Positions 27,966-35,766 of a DNA stretch of 55,932 nt are shown here, in pieces. The stretch is from Acidobacteriaceae bacterium (lineage in GTDB: Bacteria; Acidobacteriota; Terriglobia; Terriglobales; Acidobacteriaceae): assembly GCA_030037705.1 (NCBI GenBank), contig JASHQE010000261.1, forward strand, positions 1-55,932, in the 5' to 3' direction. Position numbers and translations under genes: made by a program. Each line of letters begins with the position of its first letter. The stretch's first letter is position 1. A model generated the notes under the pieces. It made no database searches. It had not been told where the DNA came from and saw only the letters and a list, made by a program, of their open reading frames with translations.

Positions 27966-28050
27966 CTCCTCTGTTCCACAAACCTGAAGGGCCGGGTGCG
28001 GAGTTAGGCTATCGACCCATCGATCAACTTTCAGCTTCAGACCGATCATT

Positions 28051-28291
28051 CAAGCATTGTCATGTTGAGCGGAGTCCGCCGCGGTCCGCCGCGGCGGAGA
28101 GTCGAAACATCTGCGGTTCGTCTCGCAGTTCCACGGACAATACGCTCATCAAAGATGTCAAAGCATCGTCATTTCCAGCCTTGAGCTTCGCCAAGAGCAA
28201 CCGCAGATCCCCTTCGACTACGCTCAGGGCAGGCTTTCGGCTCCGGTCGTCCGCTGCGGCGGACGGCCTACGCTCAGGATGACAGTGCTTG
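28051..28291. repeat. Composite interspersed repeat block
   Basis: The outer ends form an inverted repeat: CAAGCATTGTCATGTTGAGCG at 28051-28071 and CGCTCAGGATGACAGTGCTTG at 28271-28291. The left part contains the CCGCCGCGG core and TCGAAACATCTGCGG, the reverse complement of the interior of the family 1 miniature elements. The unit CCTTCGACTACGCTCAGGGC occurs here near 28213 and again near 28337, followed by CTGGGGCACCC. The region from katG to the next gene stop (27966-28413) is a mosaic of such repeats with no credible gene. Confidence 0.65.
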
Positions 28292-28413
28292 GGTGGGATT
28301 TGTGCTTTCCCAGGTCTTCCGCCGCGGCGGACAGACCCTTCGACTACGCTCAGGGCAGGCTCTGGGGCACCCATCATCCTGCTGTACCCATCACCGCCCA
28401 AACCTGGGCCATC

Positions 28414-29814
28414 CTACTGTTTTGGGTGGATGAAGTAGACCAGGCCGAGATAATCGTCGGTCAGCAGAAAGCTATCCGGACCCACCCGCAGAATGCCGCA
28501 CGGCCGGCCGTGCACGATGGGCTTGCCGCTCTGAAACGTCAGAAAGCCGGTAATAAAGTCGCGTGGCGTGCGATCTGAAGGCGTGAACCGGACAACACGA
28601 TAGCCGGCGCCAATGTGCGGATGGCTGGCGCCATGCAGAGCGACGAGAAAATTTGAGCGCAGCGCAGAATCGGTTTCGGGAAAATAATCGAATCCCAGTG
28701 GAGAGCTGTGCGCGGCGAAGCTCGTGTAAGAGGCTGGCACCTGATCACAGTTTTGGAGAGGAGCAGGCGGACGGCCGAGCGTTGCGTTGGGATCATGCCC
28801 GGGCGCATGGCCACCGCCTGCGGCGAGGTTCGTTCCCGCTGCGGCAACGCCGCCTTGCTTCCCGTAGACGGAATCGCCGCCTGCGCCCGTGACCCCTGGT
28901 AATGTTTTTCCTGCGGCCTGAAGATCGTGTAGAGAGGGAAGTGGAGTGCTGTCATGCACGGGCTTGCCATGATCGAAGTAACAGGCGGGCCAGCCGTAGT
29001 TCAGCGGAGCGCCGGCCTTCGCGTCGAGCTCAAAGAATGTGTCTTCGGGCAGCCTATCGCCCAGATGATCGTCGCCCATATTCGTAGCGAATAGCGAATC
29101 TCTACCCAGCGCGGGAACGGCGTGCAGATCGACTGCATTGCGCAGACCCTGCGCGATAAGCGCGGGATGTTGGCCGTCCGGGTCCATGCGGATCACCGAA
29201 GCGCGAACGACCTCGTGCTCCTGGCAATAGTTGCATGAAGAACCCACGGAAATAAAGATGTGAGTCGTGCCCTGAACCTCTGCGACGGCGACAGTACGCG
29301 TCAAATGCCAGCCACCGTATTTATAACTCAGACCGTAGTCAGGAAAACGAATGAGAGTCTCCGGAGCGGTTGAGGGCGCTTGATCGCCCGCGTGGTATTG
29401 ATAGCGCACGAGCTTGTCGGTCAGCGCAATATAGAGCCAGCTTTGGTGGGTGGCCGGATCGGTCCAGAAGGCGATGCTGTTGGGATTATGCAGGTGATCG
29501 AGGAAGTGCGTGACGCGGGTGAAGGTATGCATCTGCACATTCCATCCATCGAGAATGAAGATTGAGCCTCGCGTGTTGTCCGAAATATCGTACATTCCGG
29601 TTGCGAAGATGCGTCCGTCCGGCGACCTGGCGAAGAAACGAACACGATGCAATCCGCTGGCTGCGATGTTGATGTCAAAGGGCTCAGGAAGAAAAAGAGT
29701 GATGGATTTGCCAGGCGCGTAGTTGAGCGTGTGCGGCGTCTGCGGGAAAGCGGACCGGGGAAGGGAAAAATTCCAGAAAATCGCAAGCACAAGGACGCAG
29801 AGGCGCGAGATCAT
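28414..29814 (-). CDS. Exported PQQ-dependent sugar dehydrogenase (sorbosone/glucose dehydrogenase-like beta-propeller)
   Basis: A protein of 466 residues. The ATG at 29814 opens a signal peptide (ISRLCVLVLAIFWNFSLP). The body matches six-bladed quinoprotein propellers: FFARSPDGRIFATGMYD, GGWHLTRTVAVAEVQGTTHI, FISVGSSCNYCQEHEVVRAS, MDPDGQHPALIAQGLRNAVD and APLNYGWPACYFDHG. Such enzymes oxidise sugars in the periplasm with PQQ and calcium. PQQ synthesis genes are not in the window, so cofactor supply cannot be judged. A Gly/Ala-rich low-complexity loop (GGVAAAGTNLAAGGGHAPGH) interrupts one blade. It ends 445 bp from katG, convergent with it. Confidence 0.8.
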   Translation of the reverse strand: MISRLCVLVLAIFWNFSLPRSAFPQTPHTLNYAPGKSITLFLPEPFDINIAASGLHRVRFFARSPDGRIFATGMYDISDNTRGSIFILDGWNVQMHTFTRVTHFLDHLHNPNSIAFWTDPATHQSWLYIALTDKLVRYQYHAGDQAPSTAPETLIRFPDYGLSYKYGGWHLTRTVAVAEVQGTTHIFISVGSSCNYCQEHEVVRASVIRMDPDGQHPALIAQGLRNAVDLHAVPALGRDSLFATNMGDDHLGDRLPEDTFFELDAKAGAPLNYGWPACYFDHGKPVHDSTPLPSLHDLQAAGKTLPGVTGAGGDSVYGKQGGVAAAGTNLAAGGGHAPGHDPNATLGRPPAPLQNCDQVPASYTSFAAHSSPLGFDYFPETDSALRSNFLVALHGASHPHIGAGYRVVRFTPSDRTPRDFITGFLTFQSGKPIVHGRPCGILRVGPDSFLLTDDYLGLVYFIHPKQ

Positions 29815-29889
29815 GCGAACAGTGTAGAGGCCGGTCGCGCGACGCGCATCCAATATTATTGCGTTTTGCCGGAGTTTGCGGGTGTGCCG

Positions 29890-30897
29890 TCAGTTTGCCA
29901 GCACGGCCCGGTAGCGCACCTTGTTCTTCTTCACCTTCTCAATCGCTTCGTTGGCTTTGGCCATCGGGAAGAGCTCGGTCGTAGCCTTTATGTTGTGCCG
30001 CGCGGCCACGTCGAGCATCTCGCGCAACCGATGGGGGCTTCCAATCGGGCTGCCGCTGATGCTGCGTTGTCCGGAGATGAGTGGAAACGCCTGAGCGGTG
30101 ATAGGTGAAGGCGGCACGCCTACAAAGCAGAGCGCGCCTGTAGGCCGCAACGCCTGGATGTACGTGCTCCAGTCCTGATCAGCATTGACGGTAGTGAGGA
30201 TGAAGTCCTGTGTGCCGGCTACTTCCTTCATCGCCTTGGTCTCGCGGGAATTCACAAAGTGGTGCGCGCCGAGAGCGCGGACCTCTTCTTCCTTTTCGGC
30301 CGACGAGGAGAAGGCGGTGACCTCCGCACCAAAAGCGCGCGCGAACTGCACGGCAAGATGGCCGAGACCTCCGATGCCAACCACACCAACGCGCGATGAC
30401 GGATTGACGCCATGCGTGCGCAGCGGATTGTAGACGGTAATGCCGCCGCAGAGCAGGGGCGCGGCGTGCTCGCTCTTCAGCGCATCGGGGATGGGAAGCA
30501 CGAACCGCGCATTGGCGCGGACATGATCGGCGTAGCCGCCATTGCGGTGAACGCAGGTGGCTTCAGATTGGGGGCAGAGATTTTCCATTCCCCTCATGCA
30601 CCACTCGCACACGCCGCAGGAATTCGACTGCCAGCCCAGGCCGACACGCTGGCCGGTCTCGAGCTGAAGCACCTCACTGCCTACGGCCGCAACGGTGCCG
30701 ATAATCTCATGGCCGGGAATGAATGGATACTGGCTGACGCCCCAGTCGTTTGCAATCAGGTGGAGATCGCTGTGGCAGATGCCGCAATGCGTGATGGCAA
30801 TTTCGACCTCCTGCGCGCCCAGCTTGCCCGGGTCGTAATGATAAGGCAGAAGCTCGGCGCCCGCTGCGTGGGCCGCCAGACCTTGAATTTGAGCCAT
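29890..30897 (-). CDS. Zinc-dependent alcohol dehydrogenase, YahK/cinnamyl-alcohol type
   Basis: A protein of 335 residues from the ATG at 30897. It belongs to the medium-chain dehydrogenase/reductase family and interconverts alcohols and aldehydes. Catalytic zinc ligands are Cys38 (HCGICHSDLH) and His63-Glu64 (PGHEIIG). The structural zinc is bound by CGVCEWCMRGMENLC (Cys94, 97, 100, 108). The Rossmann motif GVVGIGGLGHLAVQFA is followed by FSSSAEKEEE; the small and Ser residues after the second strand favour NADPH, as in YahK. It lies 75 bp upstream of the sugar dehydrogenase gene on the same strand; a functional link is not evident. Confidence 0.9.
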   Translation of the reverse strand: MAQIQGLAAHAAGAELLPYHYDPGKLGAQEVEIAITHCGICHSDLHLIANDWGVSQYPFIPGHEIIGTVAAVGSEVLQLETGQRVGLGWQSNSCGVCEWCMRGMENLCPQSEATCVHRNGGYADHVRANARFVLPIPDALKSEHAAPLLCGGITVYNPLRTHGVNPSSRVGVVGIGGLGHLAVQFARAFGAEVTAFSSSAEKEEEVRALGAHHFVNSRETKAMKEVAGTQDFILTTVNADQDWSTYIQALRPTGALCFVGVPPSPITAQAFPLISGQRSISGSPIGSPHRLREMLDVAARHNIKATTELFPMAKANEAIEKVKKNKVRYRAVLAN

Positions 30898-31002
30898 TGT
30901 ATTGGAATCCTCGCTGGCGCGTGCCAACAGCATGCAAACAATATCCTGATCCTGCGCCTAGTCCGATGCGGAGTGAAAAGATGTTTCCTTTATCCCCGGG
31001 GA

Positions 31003-32886
31003 TTAGTTTAAACCGCCGCCGGGGTCAATGTGCAGATTGAGAATTTGAAAGCCGCTCAACAGGCCTCCGGCGGAGGTGTCTGCGGCCACCTCTGCTGACT
31101 CGCCGTTCAGGTTGATCTCCTCCGAAGAGCGGGCGGCTTCGAGCGCATTCGCCACCGAGAGCGGAAGACTGGGAAGGGTATCGCCATCGATTCCTGCCTG
31201 TGCTTCGGGAATCAGGAGACTCACATAGATGCGGTCGGCTGCGTGCTCGTGCCGCGCTTCTTCAAGGACTGTCTCAACGTCGGCTGGCCGTGCAGGTATG
31301 TGAGGTTGGTTCAATGTACGGTCCAGTGTTGCGGCATCCGAAATGAGCAGACGGAGGTTGCCCGTTTCGAGTCTGGCCGGAAGCTTGACCGGGATACGTA
31401 TGTTGCGCTCGGGTTGTTGCCAGGGACGGATGGTCGCTTCGACTTCGACCGTATCACCGGCGTGCACAATGTCATTCGAAACCAGCCGCGCGCTTTCGAG
31501 CTCCACGCTCATCCTGCGCGGGACCTCCTCGACGTGCAAGTCTATGCCCCGTACCGCACCCTGCCGCGCTGCATTCGTATAAAGCGCGGTGAAGCGCTCG
31601 CCGGCCAGCAGGGCAAGCTGCAATGGCGCAGGCGCGAGCTCTCCGGGCGATGCCCAGACGTCCAGCGGTACCGCCGGGTATCGCTGGAGATCGACATTGC
31701 CGGTCAGATGATAGCTGGTGGAAGCCGTGCTTGCGTTGGACTCAAGCAGCGACTCGAAGAGAACTACCATCATGGCCTGTGAGGTGAGTGACGGCAGATC
31801 GAGAATCTCCACATTCAGCTTGCGATGATCATCGGGCCCATTCACGGTAATGTGCATCGGGATCATGTGCGCGGTTGCGCCCATCACGCCGCGAATGGCG
31901 GCATCACGGTCGTCTGTAAACGCGCCTATCGTTGCGCCGGTGTTGATGATCTTAAAGGCGTTCAAGGGCGAGGCCAGCGTAGTAACCACCTCAGCGGTAG
32001 TCATCGGCAGGGAGACCTGGCCCGCTTGCAGCACCGGATGGCCGCAGGCCAGCAGTTGCTTCGGATCAATGTAGGTCACGGTGCAGGTGGCCGCAATCTC
32101 CACGTCGCCGCGGACCAGTTGCATACTCACGGCCGATCCCGGCTCCAGCGTGGCCGCGGCTGCTGCAGAGGGCATTGCGTCGGCATCGGATGATCCGCCC
32201 ATTCCTCCTGCCGCAACCGTTTCGAGGCCGGTGCCGCGCATCTGCTGCTGCCAGAAATCGATCGCCTGCGGATGGAAGCCGCTCATCACCAGCGGAGTTT
32301 CCATAGCTGTAAAGTTTGTTGCGCCAGCGGCGAATTCGGTCCCATTTTCCGGTTCATTGCTTCCGGAAGCGGCGAGTTCGAGCTTGCGGAGTTTGGGCGC
32401 CTGGGCGATCGAGGCCATTTCCAGGTTGTCGATGGGCAGGTTGCGGACTTCCAGCATCTGTTCGATAGGTGTGATGCCTGCAATCGGCTCCTTGCTGAAA
32501 ACGCCGATGCGGTAGGAGAGCGAACCCAGCAGCTTGTCGCCGATATACACCGGACTGCCGCTCATCCCCTCTACGACGCCGGTATACTCGGGCTTGGGAC
32601 CGCGGAGCCGAGCGAGAATCATGTCCTGGCCGGGGCCGCGCGCGCCGCGTAAAATGCCCAGAATTTCTACCTGCATCGGCTCGGGTTTGTCGCCTTCGAA
32701 GACCGTCCAGGCTGTTCCCATCAGCCCGCGGTGGACCTGGCTCAAAGGGAAGAAACCGCTTGTGCTGGGCGGCGGCGCGGTTGAAGCCTGCTGATTTTGA
32801 GTTGCGGCGTCTTGAGCGGCTGTCAGGCGCACTCCAAACAGGGCGGTCAAGACGGCCAGCCAGACCGCCAAGGCGGTCCGCCGCAT
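31003..32886 (-). CDS. Exported SpoIVB-like (peptidase S55 domain) protein
   Basis: A protein of 627 residues. The ATG at 32886 has GAAGGA upstream and starts a signal peptide (LAVWLAVLTALFGVRLTAAQ). The S55 domain shows as VVEGMSGSPVYIGDKLLGSL near residues 104-123, containing the candidate nucleophile Ser111, and KEPIAGITPIEQML. The conserved LLACGHPVLQ follows later with a His. Downstream is a long beta-rich region. S55 peptidases are best known in sporulation signalling, but homologues without sporulation are common in Acidobacteriota, where the substrate is unknown. It is divergent from the VWFA-related gene 112 bp away; the two may be co-regulated. Confidence 0.82.
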   Translation of the reverse strand: MRRTALAVWLAVLTALFGVRLTAAQDAATQNQQASTAPPPSTSGFFPLSQVHRGLMGTAWTVFEGDKPEPMQVEILGILRGARGPGQDMILARLRGPKPEYTGVVEGMSGSPVYIGDKLLGSLSYRIGVFSKEPIAGITPIEQMLEVRNLPIDNLEMASIAQAPKLRKLELAASGSNEPENGTEFAAGATNFTAMETPLVMSGFHPQAIDFWQQQMRGTGLETVAAGGMGGSSDADAMPSAAAAATLEPGSAVSMQLVRGDVEIAATCTVTYIDPKQLLACGHPVLQAGQVSLPMTTAEVVTTLASPLNAFKIINTGATIGAFTDDRDAAIRGVMGATAHMIPMHITVNGPDDHRKLNVEILDLPSLTSQAMMVVLFESLLESNASTASTSYHLTGNVDLQRYPAVPLDVWASPGELAPAPLQLALLAGERFTALYTNAARQGAVRGIDLHVEEVPRRMSVELESARLVSNDIVHAGDTVEVEATIRPWQQPERNIRIPVKLPARLETGNLRLLISDAATLDRTLNQPHIPARPADVETVLEEARHEHAADRIYVSLLIPEAQAGIDGDTLPSLPLSVANALEAARSSEEINLNGESAEVAADTSAGGLLSGFQILNLHIDPGGGLN

Positions 32887-32998
32887 TCTGGTTTCCTTCA
32901 GGCAATATTCCACGTCTATTAGAGTACAGCCCGCCGCCAGGACGCTGCAGAACAGTCCTCCGCCCGGATCAACTATGCTGGTGAGCACAGAGGTTGTT

Positions 32999-34213
32999 AT
33001 GGCCACTCCGACTCCCCGCCAAATTTCTCTGGCCGTGCTGCTGTTCGCGGTTGCGGTTCTCCTATCGGCGCCGGTTCACGGCGCGCAGGACTCGCCCCAA
33101 CAGCCGGCCAGCCAGCAGCCCAAGCAGCCCGACCAGACGACTCCCGACGCAGGCGGTCCTAGCGGCGATACCGGCGTGATTGCCGTGCCCAAGAAAAAGG
33201 ACAACACCGACGAGGAACCGCCCGCGCCTCCCGCTCCACCCGAGCCCAAGGTCACCAATCCGACCAACATGCCGCCGGTCTCACTGCATGTGGATGTTCC
33301 CGAGGTGACGGTCGACGTGGGTGTCATTCTCGAGAAGACCGGCCAGTTTGTGCCCGGCCTCAAGCCGGAAAACTTCCGCGTCTACGAAGATGGAGTGGAG
33401 CAGAAGATCGATGGGTTCAAACGCGTCGAAGCACCCATTACCGCGCTGCTGCTGTGCGAGTATGCCGCGCGGGGCTGGGTCTTCAGAATGGACATGCTGA
33501 ATTCGGCCTGGGCTTTTACGCAGCAGTTGCGTCCGCAGGATTATGTGGCCCTGATGACCTTTGATATGAGGACCCATATCGACGTCGACTTCACACAGGA
33601 CAAGCGTCAGATCCAACAGGCGATCAATGAGCTGGGCATGTCCGTGTACATGCCCGCCGCGTTCAGCGAAACCAATGTCTTTGACGCCCTTTATGAAGCG
33701 ATGGACCGTCTGGACCGCATCGAAGGCCGCAAATACATCGTTCTCATCGCGTCTGGAATCGACTCGATGTCGAAGCTCACCTTCGACAAAATTCTCAAGC
33801 GGGTGAAGGAGTCGCAGAACATTACCATCTACGCCATTTCCACTGGCGGGCTGCTGCGCGAAATGACGGAGGGGCGTGGCGGCATGATGGCTTCTATGCG
33901 CGACATGGATTATCTGCAGGCTGATAACGAGATGCGCACCTTCGCCCAAACGACGGGCGGCATGTGGTTCGAGCCTAAATTTACCGGCGAACTGCCCGAT
34001 ATGGTCAGGACGATCAACGAGAACATCCGTGCCAAATATCAATTGGTCTACCGGCCAACGAACGCCAAGCAGGATGGAACATATCGCAAGCTGCGGGTGG
34101 TGCTGGTGGACTCGGAAGGCCAACCCCTGCGTATGCAGGACGAGAAGCATAAGCCGCTCAAATACGATATTGTTGCGCGCGACGGCTACCGCGCCAAGCA
34201 GGAAGTGGAGTAG
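32999..34213 (+). CDS. Exported VWFA-related acidobacterial protein with a degenerate metal site
   Basis: A protein of 404 residues. The ATG at 32999 follows AGAGG. A signal peptide (SLAVLLFAVAVLLSAPVHGA) is followed by a Pro/Gln-rich linker, then the entry strand (PGLKPENFRVYEDGVEQKID) typical of the acidobacterial VWFA-related domain. The integrin-like core continues with QDYVALMTFDM and RKYIVLIASGIDSMSKLT. The first metal-binding loop, normally DxSxS, reads LLLCEYAARGW, so the canonical MIDAS is missing. The fold may still bind protein partners without metal. It is divergent from the S55 gene. Confidence 0.88.
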   Translation: MATPTPRQISLAVLLFAVAVLLSAPVHGAQDSPQQPASQQPKQPDQTTPDAGGPSGDTGVIAVPKKKDNTDEEPPAPPAPPEPKVTNPTNMPPVSLHVDVPEVTVDVGVILEKTGQFVPGLKPENFRVYEDGVEQKIDGFKRVEAPITALLLCEYAARGWVFRMDMLNSAWAFTQQLRPQDYVALMTFDMRTHIDVDFTQDKRQIQQAINELGMSVYMPAAFSETNVFDALYEAMDRLDRIEGRKYIVLIASGIDSMSKLTFDKILKRVKESQNITIYAISTGGLLREMTEGRGGMMASMRDMDYLQADNEMRTFAQTTGGMWFEPKFTGELPDMVRTINENIRAKYQLVYRPTNAKQDGTYRKLRVVLVDSEGQPLRMQDEKHKPLKYDIVARDGYRAKQEVE

Positions 34214-34496
34214 CTTCAAGAAGCGAGTGAAGCATTAGAACACGGAGCGCTGCGGAGGATCTTCGCGGCGCTTTCTGCTATTGTGGCTGCATCACCTCGC
34301 CGGTTTGCGAGCAGTCGGTTGAGGCAAGGATGCTGCTGGATGGACAGGCGTCCGCGCGGCGGAATATCCGTGCTGAAAAACAAGCTGCTGCTTCCGCAGG
34401 TGCAAGGCCGACCGGTTCCCGTTTACGGACGCAAAACCCAATTGCCGGCCTCGCGGGAGGCGTCCGCTTCGAGCAACTCGTTAAATTGAACAGGTC

Positions 34497-34781
34497 CTAG
34501 CTGCCGATCACGTTCAGGTGAACAAGGATATCGCGAATGTAATACACCAGTACGATGGCCGTCATACCCAGGACCATCCACTGTGCGATTCGCAGCACCG
34601 GTTCCACTTTGCCCACCTTGGCTACGATGGCCGCCTGGGCGGTCTTTTCGTGCTCGAAGGAGTCATCAAGGAAGATCTGGCCTTCCTCGTCGCGCGTGAG
34701 GCTCGAACGATAGATATAGAGGGCGGCCATCACGGCGACCAAGGAGCACCAGACAGTCCACATCACTGGAGCGAATGTCAT
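34497..34781 (-). CDS. Small two-helix membrane protein of unknown function
   Basis: A protein of 94 residues. The ATG at 34781 has a strong GGAGGTGG immediately upstream; the much longer frame beyond it is not supported. Helix 1 is at about 5-24 (PVMWTVWCSLVAVMAALYIY) and helix 2 at about 65-88 (AQWMVLGMTAIVLVYYIRDI). Between them is a charged cytoplasmic or periplasmic loop (RDEEGQIFLDDSFEHEKTAQ). I do not recognise the family. The preceding 283 bp (34214-34496) after the VWFA gene hold nothing identified. Confidence 0.75.
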   Translation of the reverse strand: MTFAPVMWTVWCSLVAVMAALYIYRSSLTRDEEGQIFLDDSFEHEKTAQAAIVAKVGKVEPVLRIAQWMVLGMTAIVLVYYIRDILVHLNVIGS

Positions 34782-35103
34782 ACCCACCTCCGACTGGTCT
34801 TGGCGGGTCCCGATACCCGCGAGTCCGCTCAGGAATCGCGGCCCTCGGGGTAACGGGGCCATATTGGTTGACCATAATAGCGCCGTTTCTATGCGATTGT
34901 CCGCACCCAGCCGCAACTTTTTACAGCTTTTTTGTGGATTCCGAGGGCTGCGAACCCAGACGATTACCCGCACCCGGTTCGCCAACTTTCTGCAACGATC
35001 CAATTTAGGACTGCATCGAATAAAGGACTGTTGGGGGGGCTTGTTTTTGAGCCCGCCGAAAGTTACTCTAAAAGCAACGGCATTGATCGACCGGGAGATA
35101 TCT
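34782..35103. other. Divergent promoter region (no gene seen)
   Basis: This 322-bp gap separates two divergent genes and must hold both promoters. The only structure I see is a hairpin GGGCTTGTTTTTGAGCCC near 35036-35053 in the leader of the Fe-S carrier gene, which could be a leader element. No tRNA, riboswitch or open frame was recognised. Confidence 0.3.
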
Positions 35104-35475
35104 ATGGCCACAGCCACTGTTGCACCGAACCAGGAAGCCCTTAAGAAACAACCACTTATCCTTACCCCCCAGGCAATCGCCAAAGTCCGGGAGATCATGG
35201 CTACGCAGGATCCGCTGCCGGCGGGGTTGCGCATCGGTGTGGTCGGCGGGGGCTGTTCGGGTTTTCAATACTCGATGGCCTTCGAAAACCAAAGCGGCAT
35301 GATGGACAAGGTTTTCAATTTTGACGACCTCAAGGTCTTCGTCGATGCGACTTCCCTGATGTACCTGAACGGTTGCATCGTTGATTATGTTGAGACCCTG
35401 GAAGCCGCCGGCTTCAAGTTCGAGAATCCGCAGGTAAAGTCTACCTGTGGCTGCGGTTCGTCCTTCAGCGTGTAA
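35104..35475 (+). CDS. A-type iron-sulfur carrier (IscA/ErpA/HesB family)
   Basis: A protein of 123 residues. The ATG at 35104 follows GGGAGA; an in-frame extension upstream is discounted. It keeps the three cluster-binding cysteines: Cys51 in GGGCSGFQY, and Cys115 and Cys117 in STCGCGSSF. It also has the family core LILTPQAIAKVREIM and VDATSLMYLNG. A-type carriers receive Fe-S clusters from the assembly scaffold and pass them to apoproteins. The cysteine desulfurase at 40996 may be functionally related but is not in the same operon. A clear terminator follows, so the gene is probably transcribed alone. Confidence 0.96.
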   Translation: MATATVAPNQEALKKQPLILTPQAIAKVREIMATQDPLPAGLRIGVVGGGCSGFQYSMAFENQSGMMDKVFNFDDLKVFVDATSLMYLNGCIVDYVETLEAAGFKFENPQVKSTCGCGSSFSV

Positions 35476-35513
35476 AGTCGGCGGACCGAGACCGATTCGC
35501 AGCGTGTTAGAAG

Positions 35514-35551
35514 ACGCCCGTTCCCTTCAAGGGGACGGGCGTTTCTGTTTT
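35514..35551 (+). terminator. Rho-independent terminator after the Fe-S carrier gene
   Basis: The 12-bp stem ACGCCCGTTCCC (35514-35525) / GGGGACGGGCGT (35531-35542) has the 5-base loop TTCAA and is followed by TTCTGTTTT. It is the clearest intrinsic terminator in the window and starts 38 bp after the stop codon. Confidence 0.85.
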
Positions 35552-35766
35552 CGCGCTGTCTCTGTGAAGGATTTGCTGCCGGTTGCGGTCACGATTCCTG
35601 AATGATTCTTGTATCCCGTCTTTTAAAGACAAGATTGCGTTCGCTAAGATTCATTTGCGAGGGGAGAACAGAACGCCGAAATTCCCGTTGCGATATTTCG
35701 AAAACCTGAAGCCGGATGACCGGCATGGGCCGCTCCGCGAGGGACCAAATGCACGAAAGAGGTTTC

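Noticed and set aside
34283..34489. 68-codon plus-strand frame after the VWFA-related gene
   Set aside because: Arg/Ser-rich composition without a start signal or known motif; probably noncoding.
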